Below are positions 44,391-52,273 of a stretch of 52,273 bases of DNA, piece by piece. Position 1 is the stretch's first letter; each line of letters begins with the position of its first letter. Under the pieces are notes generated by a model. The model did no database searches. It was not told where the DNA came from and saw only the letters and a list, made by a program, of their open reading frames with translations. This DNA is from Eubacterium ramulus. Lineage in GTDB: Bacteria > Bacillota > Clostridia > Lachnospirales > Lachnospiraceae. The stretch covers positions 1 to 52,273 of the forward strand of contig NZ_JRFU01000012.1 in NCBI RefSeq assembly GCF_003122485.1, in the 5' to 3' direction. Position numbers and translations under genes: made by a program.

Positions 44391-45755
44391 TTACATCGTA
44401 AAGAATCCGAACTGTGCCATTGAATAAGTGATCAGGATGATCACCAACATTACCGGTGCAATGTATTTTATCATCACATTGTACAGTTTTTCACGATTCA
44501 TTTTTTCACCATTTCGTTTTACTTCATCTGTAACAGTCTTTGCTCCTGCCGCCCATCCGATCAGAATACAGGTGCACAGTGCTACGATCGGCATTAATAC
44601 ACTATTGCTGATATAATCAAAGAAAGTCAAAAAGTCCATCCCAAGAATCTTGATATGTGCCCATGCACCATTGCCCAGAGAGGATGGAATTCCCATTATA
44701 ATACTGATAATGATGCAGACCGCAACGCTTTTCTTACGGCTGATACCGAATCGATCCATAAAGGAAGATACGATAGCTTCCATAATCGAAATGGAGCTGG
44801 TCAACGCAGCTAAGAATACAAGCACAAAGAACAAAATTCCGATGATCGTGCCACCTCTCATTTGCTCAAACACTTTCGGAAGCGTCACAAACATCAATCC
44901 TGCTCCGCTTGCTTTTGTTCCTGCTTCACCGCTGAATACATAAACTGCCGGAACGACCATAAATCCTGCCAGCAGAGCAACGACTGTATCAAAAATCTCA
45001 ATCTGATTTACAGATTTTGTCAGGCTTGTCTCGTTTTTTGTATAAGAGCCATAAGTAACCATGATTCCCATAGCCAGACTCATAGAATAAAACATCTGTC
45101 CCATGGCTGCACACACTGTTTTCAGTGAAAACTTCGTAAAATCAGGCAGGAGATAGTACTTAATACCGGCACTTGCTCCCGGTAATGTAAAAATATAAAT
45201 GGAAATAATCACAGAAATAATCAGCAATAACGGCATCAGGAATTTACTGATTTTTTCAATTCCTTTATTGACGCCAAGCAGGATAACTGCTGCAGTCAGT
45301 CCCAGATAAACAGCGAAATAAATCATCGGTGAGATCGAATTTCCGACAAAATTTCCAAAAAAACTATCTGCTGCTGCATCCAGTCCATGACCGGACACAA
45401 ATGTCACCATATATTTAACAACCCAACCGCCGATCACACAATAATACGGCAGAATGATCACCGGAACGATCGGTGCCAGCACGCCTAAAAATCCAAATTT
45501 TTTATTGATGGCTTTATATGCAGTACCCGGACTCTGCTTTGTCTTGCGTCCGATTGCAATCTCGGTAGTCATCAATGTGAAACCGAAGGTCAGTGCCAGA
45601 ATGATATATACCAGAATAAAAATTCCTCCGCCATACTGCGCGGCAAGGTAAGGAAAACGCCACAGATTACCAAGTCCCACTGCGCTTCCTGCTGCTGCAA
45701 GCACAAAACCGATTCCGCCAGAGAAACTACTGCGCTCCTTTTTGTTATGTTCCAT
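44391..45755 (-). CDS. sodium-dependent transporter (neurotransmitter:sodium symporter family)
   Basis: The 454-residue protein has about 11-12 membrane helices. GIGFVLAAAGSAVGLGNLWRF at the N-terminus holds the helix-1 sodium and substrate site of LeuT-like proteins. It likely imports an amino acid with sodium. The substrate is unknown. It has its own promoter and is not part of the frl set. Confidence 0.92.
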   Translation of the reverse strand: MEHNKKERSSFSGGIGFVLAAAGSAVGLGNLWRFPYLAAQYGGGIFILVYIILALTFGFTLMTTEIAIGRKTKQSPGTAYKAINKKFGFLGVLAPIVPVIILPYYCVIGGWVVKYMVTFVSGHGLDAAADSFFGNFVGNSISPMIYFAVYLGLTAAVILLGVNKGIEKISKFLMPLLLIISVIISIYIFTLPGASAGIKYYLLPDFTKFSLKTVCAAMGQMFYSMSLAMGIMVTYGSYTKNETSLTKSVNQIEIFDTVVALLAGFMVVPAVYVFSGEAGTKASGAGLMFVTLPKVFEQMRGGTIIGILFFVLVFLAALTSSISIMEAIVSSFMDRFGISRKKSVAVCIIISIIMGIPSSLGNGAWAHIKILGMDFLTFFDYISNSVLMPIVALCTCILIGWAAGAKTVTDEVKRNGEKMNREKLYNVMIKYIAPVMLVIILITYSMAQFGFFTM

Positions 45756-45817
45756 ATTAAATCCTCTTTCTAATCATTATTTTCTACAATTTTTTTCGTC
45801 TAATTGACGTATCCATC

Positions 45818-45846
45818 ATTATATCATTGACATCCATATATTTCAA
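45818..45846 (-). promoter_or_regulatory. promoter of the sodium-dependent transporter gene
   Basis: On the minus strand TTGAAA (45841-45846) and TATAAT (45818-45823) are 17 bp apart. Start near 45811, 56 bases before the ATG. Confidence 0.82.
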
Positions 45847-46162
45847 CAAATACACTTGTAAAACACATCAAAATATTTTCTTGATTCTTTCAACTTTTCA
45901 TGCTTCTGTATAAAAATGAGAGTTTTTTCACATTCTCCTCTTTATCCTACCGTTCTTTTATTATTCTTCATTCGAAAAATGCTCGAAAAATCTGAGCTTC
46001 CGAAATTCAGAAACCACTTGGTTCATATAAAGAATATTTGTGCAATCACAAGAACTGTAATTGCGCGACTTTAAGATAACATACTTTTATTTGTTTAATC
46101 AACAATTACAAAAGTTCATTTTGAAGAAAAACCTTCTGACTTATTTGCTCGACGAATGAAAT

Positions 46163-46233
46163 AAAGGGGCTCGGCTTATTTTTTCTTAGCGAGCGATTGT
46201 TAGCCGATAAGACAAAATAAGCTGAGCCCCTTT
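46163..46233. repeat. large inverted repeat after the decarboxylase operon
   Basis: Arms of 20 bp (46163-46182 and 46214-46233) pair with one mismatch, beginning AAAGGGGCTC and ending GAGCCCCTTT. An inner TCTTA/TAAGA pair extends the structure. It probably ends the operon transcript, but lacks a clear T-tract, and it also resembles a small mobile hairpin element. Confidence 0.6.
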
Positions 46234-46300
46234 CCATAGTCTACAATTGTATCACAAAAGAAACTTTTTTTATAATTTACAGTTTCACCACAAAAACTTT

Positions 46301-47710
46301 TTAAACCGGATAAGCCCCATTTTCATGATCAGCAGCTTCCGGATCTACCTTTGTCTGCTGTGCCTCACGATATTTGAAGAAATCCAGTGCCTGCTGTGGG
46401 AACAGTGCATAAGACAATACATCCTCATCCTGCTGTTTCCAGCGTGACATTTCTTTCTCAATCTTAGCAAGCTCCGGCTCAATCAGATCTGCCGGGCGGC
46501 ATGTGATGGCTTTATCTTTATCCGGACCAAGTACTTTTTCTACGACTTCCGGATTGAACGGTTTAACCGTCTGACCGTACTCACCAAGTAAAATGCTCTT
46601 GGTCTCTTTGGTAGCGACTTTGTAACGCTCTCCCATCAGAACGTTTAATACAGCCTGTGTACCTACGATCTGGCTGGACGGTGTTACCAGAGGCGGCTCA
46701 CCAAGGTCTTTTCTTACACGCGGAATCTCTTTTAATACTTCCTCGTATTTATCCTCTGCGTTCTGCTCTTTCAGCTGAGAAATCATGTTGGAAAGCATTC
46801 CGCCCGGAACCTGATAACGAAGCGTATTGATATTTACACCAAGTACCTTCGGATTTAACAGTCCGCTTGCCATTGCCTCCTCACGGATCTTAGCAAAGTA
46901 TTCATTGATCTCTGCCAGAATATCCTGATTCAGACCGGTATCATACGGTGTGCCTTTGAAAGTCTCTACCATAACCTCTGTAGCCGGCTGGGATGTGCCC
47001 AGTGCCAGTGGTGAAATTGCAGTATCAATGATATCGCATCCAGCTTCTACGGCTTTTAAGCAGCTCATGGAAGCCACACCACTTGTATAGTGTGTATGAA
47101 GTTCGATCGGAAGGCTTACATTTTCTTTTAATGCTTTTACCAGACGCTCTGCCTCATACGGAATCAGCAGACCTGCCATATCTTTGATACAGATGGAATC
47201 TGCACCCATATCCTCGATACGTTTTGCAGTATCTACCCAATAATCCAGCGTATATGCCTCACCTAAGGTATAGGAAAGCGCAATCTGGGAATGACCTTTT
47301 TCCTTTTTGCAGGCATCTACGGCTGTCTTTAAGTTTCTCAGATCATTTAAACAGTCAAAAATACGAATGATATCGATTCCGTTTGCAATAGATTTCTGTA
47401 CAAAATATTCTACTACATCGTCTGCATAATGACGATAACCTAAAATATTCTGTCCACGGAACAGCATCTGCAGTTTTGTATTTTTGAAACCATCACGGAA
47501 TTTTCTGAGACGCTCCCACGGATCTTCTTTCAGGAAACGAAGGGATGCATCGAAAGTTGCACCGCCCCAGCATTCTACTGCATGATAGCCGACTTTATCC
47601 ATCTTATCGATGATCGGAAGCATCTGTTCTGTGGTCAGTCTGGTGGCCATCAGAGACTGATGCGCATCACGCAGGACAGTTTCTGTTATTTTCAATGGTT
47701 TTTTCTCCAT
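46301..47710 (-). CDS. oadA: oxaloacetate decarboxylase alpha / pyruvate carboxylase B-type carboxyltransferase
   Basis: The 469-residue TIM-barrel carboxyltransferase starts with ITETVLRDAHQSLMATR, containing the metal-binding Asp. It has ELHTHYTSG, with metal His residues, and the biotin-site lysine in CIKDMAG. It lacks the biotinyl domain found in longer OadA proteins; a separate carrier is encoded upstream. It moves CO2 between oxaloacetate/pyruvate and biotin. It corresponds to the 5S subunit of transcarboxylase. Confidence 0.92.
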   Translation of the reverse strand: MEKKPLKITETVLRDAHQSLMATRLTTEQMLPIIDKMDKVGYHAVECWGGATFDASLRFLKEDPWERLRKFRDGFKNTKLQMLFRGQNILGYRHYADDVVEYFVQKSIANGIDIIRIFDCLNDLRNLKTAVDACKKEKGHSQIALSYTLGEAYTLDYWVDTAKRIEDMGADSICIKDMAGLLIPYEAERLVKALKENVSLPIELHTHYTSGVASMSCLKAVEAGCDIIDTAISPLALGTSQPATEVMVETFKGTPYDTGLNQDILAEINEYFAKIREEAMASGLLNPKVLGVNINTLRYQVPGGMLSNMISQLKEQNAEDKYEEVLKEIPRVRKDLGEPPLVTPSSQIVGTQAVLNVLMGERYKVATKETKSILLGEYGQTVKPFNPEVVEKVLGPDKDKAITCRPADLIEPELAKIEKEMSRWKQQDEDVLSYALFPQQALDFFKYREAQQTKVDPEAADHENGAYPV

Positions 47711-47839
47711 GATAAATTATCTCCTTTTTTATAATCATTACCTTTGTTTACGGATTGTTCCGCTGTTTCAGCTCCCACAATCCTCCCTCCATTCGAAAAT
47801 CGCATGACTCTGTCCTGCTTTTTTTATCATTGGAGGGGC

Positions 47840-47900
47840 GTGTCGCTAATCCTGTAAAGCATTTACATGCAAGCATGACATGCTTTTAGGATTTCGACAC
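47840..47900 (-). repeat. intercistronic hairpin between oadB and oadA
   Basis: Three paired blocks, GTGTCG/CGACAC, AATCCT/AGGATT and AAAGCA/TGCTTT, form an imperfect 18-bp stem right after the oadB stop. No T-tract follows on the minus strand, so it may protect or process the upstream mRNA rather than end transcription. Confidence 0.6.
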
Positions 47901-47911
47901 TGTAAACAAAG

Positions 47912-49063
47912 TTATACACCGAATATTGCCATAAATACACCGGCTGCGATAGCAGTTCCGATAACTCCGGCAACGTTTGGTCCCATGGCGTGCATCAGCA
48001 GGAAGTTAGTCGGATCTTCTTCTGCACCGACTTTCTGGGATACACGGGCTGCCATCGGAACGGCGGATACACCTGCGGAACCGATCAGCGGGTTGATCTT
48101 ACCTTTTGTTACAACGCACAGGATCTTACCAAAGATAACTCCGGCTGCGGTACCGAATGCAAATGCTACCAGACCAAGTACTACGATCTGAAGTGTTGTC
48201 ACTTTCAGGAATGCTTCTGCACTTGTGGATGCACCAACAGATGTACCAAGCAGAATAACTACGATGTACATCAGGGCGTTGGATGCTGTCTCTGACAGCT
48301 GTTTTACTACACCACTCTCACGGAACAGGTTACCAAGCATCAGCATACCTACCAATGGAGCTGTGGTCGGAAGTACCAGACACACAATGATGGTAACAAT
48401 GATTGGGAAAAGGATTGCTTCCAGTTTGGAAACTTCACGAAGCTGTCCCATACGGATGGAACGCTCTTTTTTGGTTGTTAAAAGTTTCATGATCGGCGGC
48501 TGGATGATCGGAACTAATGACATATAGGAATACGCCGCCACGGCGATCGGTCCCATCAAGTCATTTTGATGTAATTTTCCGGCCAGGAAGATGGAAGTCG
48601 GTCCATCTGCACCACCGATGATGGATACTGCTGCAGCTGCTGCATCGGAAAAACCGAATACGATAGCCAGCAGATACGCGGCAAAAATACCGAACTGTGC
48701 GGCTGCTCCCAAGAGAAAACTGATCGGGTTTGCGATCAGCGGACGGAAATCCGTCAGTGCGCCGACACCAAGGAAAATCAGGGACGGAAGGATGGACCAC
48801 TCATCCAGTTTGAAGAAGTAGTGCAACAGACCTCCGACACCGTTGCTTGCATTTTCCGGAGAAATCATGATATCCGGATAAATATTTACCAGAAGCATAC
48901 CAAACGCGATCGGCACCAGCAGTAACGGTTCATATCCCTTTTTAATTGCTAAATATAAGAACACACAGGCAACGGCGATCATCAGATAGTTTCCCCAGGT
49001 CAGATTGAAGAACGCGGTCTGATGCACGAGATTGCCTAATGTCTCTGCTATATTACCTGACAT
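47912..49063 (-). CDS. oadB: sodium ion-translocating decarboxylase beta subunit
   Basis: The 383-residue membrane protein has about 9-11 helices. The [10 protein letters not shown] segment (about 149-158) is the conserved sodium-channel region of OadB/MmdB/GcdB. It decarboxylates carboxybiotin and pumps sodium outward. The same subunit serves oxaloacetate, methylmalonyl-CoA and glutaconyl-CoA decarboxylases, so it does not fix the substrate. Confidence 0.94.
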   Translation of the reverse strand: MSGNIAETLGNLVHQTAFFNLTWGNYLMIAVACVFLYLAIKKGYEPLLLVPIAFGMLLVNIYPDIMISPENASNGVGGLLHYFFKLDEWSILPSLIFLGVGALTDFRPLIANPISFLLGAAAQFGIFAAYLLAIVFGFSDAAAAAVSIIGGADGPTSIFLAGKLHQNDLMGPIAVAAYSYMSLVPIIQPPIMKLLTTKKERSIRMGQLREVSKLEAILFPIIVTIIVCLVLPTTAPLVGMLMLGNLFRESGVVKQLSETASNALMYIVVILLGTSVGASTSAEAFLKVTTLQIVVLGLVAFAFGTAAGVIFGKILCVVTKGKINPLIGSAGVSAVPMAARVSQKVGAEEDPTNFLLMHAMGPNVAGVIGTAIAAGVFMAIFGV

Positions 49064-49077
49064 GTCTACCTCCTGTC

Positions 49078-49470
49078 TTATGCGTTCATGGTAGCAAGTA
49101 CTGCTCCTGATTCTACTGTCTCACCTTTTGTTACATCCACGCTGGCAACTGTGCCGTCCTGTGGTGCAACAACCGGTGTTTCCATTTTCATGATCTCAAG
49201 TACAACGACAGGATCACCTTTCTTTACAGCTGCACCCGGTGCTGCTACAACGTCAACAACTTTACCTGCTGCGCCTGCTGTGATGGAAATGCTTCCTGCT
49301 GCGCCTGCGGCTGCTGCCGGTTTTGCTGCCGGAGCCGGTGCCGGTGCTGCTGCTCTTGGAGCCGGTGCTGCTGCCGGAGCGCCATTTGTATTTTCTTCTA
49401 CGGTTACATCATATACGTTTCCGTTTACGGTAATTGTATAACTTTTCATTTTTCTATTCTCCTTAAACAA
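49078..49470 (-). CDS. biotin carrier protein of the decarboxylase
   Basis: The 130-residue protein has a short N-terminal segment, an Ala/Pro linker (about 30-60), and a C-terminal biotinyl domain with the target lysine in EIMKMETPV. It shuttles carboxybiotin from the soluble transferases to the OadB pump. It corresponds to MmdC or to the 1.3S transcarboxylase subunit. Confidence 0.94.
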   Translation of the reverse strand: MFKENRKMKSYTITVNGNVYDVTVEENTNGAPAAAPAPRAAAPAPAPAAKPAAAAGAAGSISITAGAAGKVVDVVAAPGAAVKKGDPVVVLEIMKMETPVVAPQDGTVASVDVTKGETVESGAVLATMNA

Positions 49471-49480
49471 AATGGTGTGA

Positions 49481-49879
49481 TTAGCGTCTCTTGATCGTAC
49501 GGACTCTGAAACTGTCTACCGGTACATTCTCACTTGCTGCGATCGCGGCTGCGATAACAGCAACCAGCTCCAGATCGTCTGTTTCCTGTACCGGAGCTGC
49601 TGCAACAGGTGCTGCCTTTGGTGCCTCTGCTTCCGGTTCTGCTTTTTTTGCAAATTTTTTCTGGATCACAGGAATGATCTTGAAACAGTAAATGATCAGC
49701 GCAATTGCGATCAGCATAACGAATACCGTTCCCATACCAAGGACTGTATTCTGTAATGCATTTGCCAGTCGGGCTTTTCTGTCTGCTGCCTGCGCAAATA
49801 CGGTCATCCCCGGAAGCTGTAAAGCCAGAAGTCCGAGACTGCCTGCCGCAATCCCTTTGATATTCTTTCTCATCTTCAC
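49481..49879 (-). CDS. decarboxylase gamma/delta subunit (OadG family)
   Basis: The 132-residue protein has an N-terminal hydrophobic segment ending MTVFAQA, a second helix near 42-66 (TVLGMGTVFVMLIAIALIIYC), an Ala/Glu/Pro linker, and the C-terminal AAIAASENVPVDSFRVRTIKR block. OadG/MmdD-type subunits anchor and stabilise the complex. It lies between the carrier gene and the MmdA-like gene. Confidence 0.85.
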   Translation of the reverse strand: MKMRKNIKGIAAGSLGLLALQLPGMTVFAQAADRKARLANALQNTVLGMGTVFVMLIAIALIIYCFKIIPVIQKKFAKKAEPEAEAPKAAPVAAAPVQETDDLELVAVIAAAIAASENVPVDSFRVRTIKRR

Positions 49880-49893
49880 TATCTTCCTTTCTT

Positions 49894-51264
49894 TTACAAC
49901 ATGGAAAATGCCATGATCAGATGTTTTCTTGTCTGTGCCGGAGCGATGACTGCATCCACACTGCCTCTTGCTGCTGCGGAAGTTACGGCATTCTGTTTTC
50001 CTTCATAAGCAGCTGCCTGTTTTTCAGTTGCTTTCTCTCCTTCAGCTGCAAATAAGATATTTGCTACTTTTTCAGCTTCCATCATACCTACTTTAGCGTC
50101 ATCCCATGCAAATACCATATCGGCATCACTGATGCTTCTTGCGCCCATAGCCACATAAGCACTGCCGTAAGTATCGCCCATGATCAGGTTTACTTTACTG
50201 TTGAAACCGCCGTCGTGATAAGATTTTACCAGTTTTGCGATTGCCTGTGGAAGACCTTTTTCTGTCTGCTCTACTGCCGCAAATCCATCTGCTGCTGTCA
50301 CAGTCAGAAGCGGAATCTCGCAATCGTTACAGAATGCGACGAAAGCTGCTGCTTTCTCACATCCGTCTACCGTAAGACCGTCAGCCAGATCTGCAGTTTT
50401 CTCACCTTTTTCATCATAAAGTGCATCGGCATTTGCCACTGCACCAACTAAAATTCCATTTAATGTAAGGAATCCTGTCACCATCTCCGGTGCGTAATCC
50501 GGGCGGATCTCCAGGAATTTATCGTCTGCACACTCAGCTAACAATGCACGTGCATCTTTTATTGCACATGTCTTATCGGAAATGTAACGGTTCAGATCAT
50601 CCTCTCCGCAGCGTCCGTACTCCTCATCAATGAGCATGACTACCAGCTCACGGATTTTTGCCAGAACCTCATCTTCACTCTCCAGTACTTCTGCCTGTCC
50701 GGAAACTGCTGCCTGATATTTTGCAGAATCAAACTCGCGGGAAAGCTTTTTATTATCCTGAATTGTATGCGGTGCATTCACATACATCTGTGCTTCTTTT
50801 GTCATAAATGCAAAATCACTCATGGCCGGGATCAGTGTCATGCCACCTGCACAGTTACCCATTACCGCGCTGATTTGAAGTACACTGTCCGCATACTCAG
50901 CCTGTTTTGCAAGCACTGTGCCAAAGCTGTCCAGTGCATCTACAGACTCCTGCAGACGGAAGCCGCCGCAGTCTAACAGTCCGATCACCGGAGCTGCTGC
51001 CTTGTCAGCCATATCATATAATTTTGCGATCTTCTTTGCGTGCATCTCGCCCATTGTTCCGTTCAGCACATCACGGTTCTGACTGTATACATACACCGGA
51101 TTGCCCTCGATCTGTCCGTAACCTGTGATGACACCATCGGATGGTGCGGACTGGTCATTTACGGTAAAATCTGTCATGCGAGCGGAAACTAATGCGCCAA
51201 CCTCTACGAAACTACCCTCATCTAACAGACGGTTGATTCGCTCTAACGCTAAACATTCTGCCAT
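49894..51264 (-). CDS. mmdA: acyl-CoA carboxyltransferase-like subunit (MmdA type)
   Basis: The 456-residue protein has the two crotonase-like halves of biotin-dependent acyl-CoA carboxyltransferases. The first reads SPSDGVITGYGQ-type sequence and CAGGMTLIPAMSDF; the second has GDTYGSAYVAMGARS and MEAEKVANILF. It corresponds to the alpha subunit of methylmalonyl-CoA decarboxylase or the 12S transcarboxylase subunit. Its sequence is divergent, so the acyl-CoA is uncertain. AAGGAGG precedes the ATG; it is the first gene of the operon. Confidence 0.85.
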   Translation of the reverse strand: MAECLALERINRLLDEGSFVEVGALVSARMTDFTVNDQSAPSDGVITGYGQIEGNPVYVYSQNRDVLNGTMGEMHAKKIAKLYDMADKAAAPVIGLLDCGGFRLQESVDALDSFGTVLAKQAEYADSVLQISAVMGNCAGGMTLIPAMSDFAFMTKEAQMYVNAPHTIQDNKKLSREFDSAKYQAAVSGQAEVLESEDEVLAKIRELVVMLIDEEYGRCGEDDLNRYISDKTCAIKDARALLAECADDKFLEIRPDYAPEMVTGFLTLNGILVGAVANADALYDEKGEKTADLADGLTVDGCEKAAAFVAFCNDCEIPLLTVTAADGFAAVEQTEKGLPQAIAKLVKSYHDGGFNSKVNLIMGDTYGSAYVAMGARSISDADMVFAWDDAKVGMMEAEKVANILFAAEGEKATEKQAAAYEGKQNAVTSAAARGSVDAVIAPAQTRKHLIMAFSML

Positions 51265-51313
51265 ATTGCCTCATACCTCCTTGAGATTGTTATTTTATTA
51301 ACATACCAGAATC

Positions 51314-51342
51314 ATTCTACTTCATTTTGAACAAAAATTCAA
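51314..51342 (-). promoter_or_regulatory. promoter of the decarboxylase operon
   Basis: On the minus strand TTGAAT (51337-51342) and TAGAAT (51314-51319) are 17 bp apart. The start is near 51307, about 43 bases before the first ATG. Confidence 0.65.
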
Positions 51343-51402
51343 GAAAAATGTTCCTGTTTGCCTATCATTTTTGTGCCTTTCCTTGGCAAATTCACTTGTA
51401 TT

Positions 51403-51462
51403 CTATGCAAAGTATACAAAATACCAATCAATGCCTTTTTTATCGCCTCTGATTTCAATCAT
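51403..51462 (-). other. very short ORF with a strong ribosome site
   Basis: A 19-codon frame (MIEIRGDKKGIDWYFVYFA) follows AAGGAGG by about 8 bases, directly after the fumarase fragment. It may be the first codons of a lost downstream gene. The function is unknown. Confidence 0.3.
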
Positions 51463-51482
51463 CTTTTTATCCTCCTTATTTT

Positions 51483-51735
51483 TTACTCAAATTTCCAGGT
51501 AGAATGTGTATCACAGACTACGTTCAGCTCTTTGTCGATCACAATGTGACCACGACGGTGTGACCAGCATCCCACGTTTACAGCAACACCAATGGTAGAC
51601 GGATGACGTGCCGTATTTTCAATATTTACACCCATGACAGAATATTTTCCGCCCATACCCTGCGGTCCAAGACCGATTGCATTGATTCCGTCCTCCAACA
51701 ATCTCTCCATTTTTGCTGCATTTGCATTAATCCAG
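51483..51735 (-). pseudogene. C-terminal fragment of class I fumarase / L-tartrate dehydratase alpha
   Basis: The frame reads NANAAKMERLLEDG, GLGPQGMGGKYSVMGV and NVGCWSHRRGHI. These are the C-terminal iron-sulfur-region motifs of class I fumarase alpha subunits. Everything before about residue -10 of this block is absent: upstream the sequence changes to an unrelated transporter frame. An ATG at 51710 is present but would give only 75 residues, so I read it as a remnant. Confidence 0.75.
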
Positions 51736-51836
51736 AACCCCGGTCACATTTAATCCGATCGCTACGATGGTAGCGGTAAGCCCCAGTGGAATTTTTTCTA
51801 ATATAAAGCTGTCAATCGCAAATATCAGAAACAAAA
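51727..51836 (-). pseudogene. fragment of a DASS-type anion transporter
   Basis: A 36-codon frame without a start reads FLFLIFAIDSFILEKIPLG and LTATIVAIGLNVTGVLD then stops. The EKIPLGLTA/LTGVL pattern resembles the first helices of SLC13/DASS carboxylate transporters. It abuts the fumarase fragment on one side and the lysR fragment on the other. Confidence 0.5.
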
Positions 51837-52226
51837 ACTGCTGCCGCAAATCAGCTTTTTGTGACGCAACCGGCCATTTCCCTGGCAATTCGGGAACTGG
51901 AAGCCGAATTTGGCATCACGCTGTTTACCAGATTTAACAACCGACTCACTCTGACAGAAGATGGCGCACTTTTTTATAAGAAAGCAGACTACATTCTGCA
52001 GTATTGCAAAGACATGCAGTTTGAATTGAACGGCAGCCGGATTCAGCAAAATCCAATCCATGTCGGCATTCCACCGGTGCTCAGCAGTTTTTTCTTTCCT
52101 GGACTCATTGATGCCTATCGTTCCAAATATCCGGATGCCCTCGTCTCACTGGAGGAGTATGGTTCTGTACGCGCCTGTGATCTGGTTCAGGAGGATAAAC
52201 TGGATCTGGCTCTCGTCATCATGGAA
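51837..52226 (+). pseudogene. truncated LysR-family regulator
   Basis: From about 51837 a plus-strand frame reads TAAANQLFVTQPAISLAI, RELEAEFGITLFTRFNNRL and on through NPIHVGIPPVL to LDLALVIMEF. This is the second half of a LysR winged helix plus the start of its effector domain. The first about 20 residues are missing or out of frame, and from 52227 the frame runs into a repeat element. Confidence 0.7.
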
Positions 52227-52273
52227 TTCAAGAATGCTCCGGCATTCTTGTTGCGAGGTGCGCGTCATGCAAT
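52227..52273. repeat. double-hairpin REP-like element, copy 2 (cut by window end)
   Basis: TTCAAGAATG, six bases, CATTCTTG, then TTGCGA match the first hairpin and its flank in the element at 27255-27314. The second hairpin is not complete in the window. It interrupts the lysR remnant. Confidence 0.5.

Larger units (their letters stand above)
45756..46300. other. long intergenic region with promoter and large hairpin
   Basis: The 545-bp stretch contains the transporter promoter (45818-45846) and a large hairpin (46163-46233) just beyond the end of the decarboxylase operon. Between about 45900 and 46150 I see only AT-rich sequence and no supported gene. Confidence 0.5.

Noticed and set aside
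1-52273. tRNA, rRNA and CRISPR arrays
   Set aside because: I saw no cloverleaf with CCA-proximal stem pairing, no rRNA core sequence and no regularly spaced repeat series. A dedicated RNA search could still find a small RNA.

Overview
The window looks like a chromosomal contig of a low-to-moderate GC anaerobic gut Firmicute of the Lachnospiraceae type. The evidence is the gene order priA-def-fmt-peptidase-rsmB-rlmN-prpC-prkC-rsgA-rpe-thiN, a biotin-dependent sodium-pump decarboxylase operon, a fructoselysine operon, a GH2 beta-galactosidase, GGAGG ribosome sites and a NusG-like antiterminator heading a surface-polysaccharide operon. Genus and species cannot be named from sequence alone.

Layout: 1-2.72 kb, an IS21-family element (istA, istB and a small extra ORF), cut by the window edge on the left. 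3.3-16.6 kb, one AT-rich leftward polysaccharide operon: NusG/LoaP-like antiterminator, 4,6-dehydratase, a frameshifted small gene, DegT aminotransferase, phosphoglycosyl transferase, two GT2 glycosyltransferases, pyruvyl transferase, a radical SAM enzyme, Wzy-like polymerase, Wzx-like flippase, an anchored propeller-like protein and a UDP-sugar dehydrogenase. 16.55-17.86 kb, a tyrosine recombinase gene bounded by two near-identical 27-bp inverted sites. 18-20.9 kb, trpS, remnants of a two-gene unit and a cytidylate-kinase-like gene. 21.1-34.8 kb, housekeeping genes on the minus strand. 35.2-36.5 kb, pyrBI. 36.7-39.9 kb, lacZ. 40-43.7 kb, frlD-frlB divergent from two overlapping GntR/UTRA regulators. 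43.8-45.8 kb, greA and a sodium-dependent transporter. 46.3-51.3 kb, the sodium-pump decarboxylase operon. 51.4-52.3 kb, a patchwork of truncated genes.

The main discovery candidate is the recombinase region. Two sites (16557-16583 and 17836-17862) match at 25 of 27 positions in opposite orientation. Each has 9-bp arms around the same asymmetric 9-bp spacer. Between them lie the recombinase gene, its strong terminator and, just inside the left site, a leftward promoter-like sequence firing across that site into the antiterminator gene. This has the form of a self-contained invertible promoter switch for the whole 13-kb polysaccharide operon. In the orientation given the operon would be ON. 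After inversion the recombinase and its terminator would face the operon, which would be OFF. Inversion is inferred from sequence and not shown.

Other points: the antiterminator gene seems to start at a non-ATG codon; the polysaccharide operon carries a radical SAM enzyme of unknown role; the decarboxylase operon carries two different carboxyltransferases on one pump; and there are several gene remnants and a small dispersed double-hairpin repeat.
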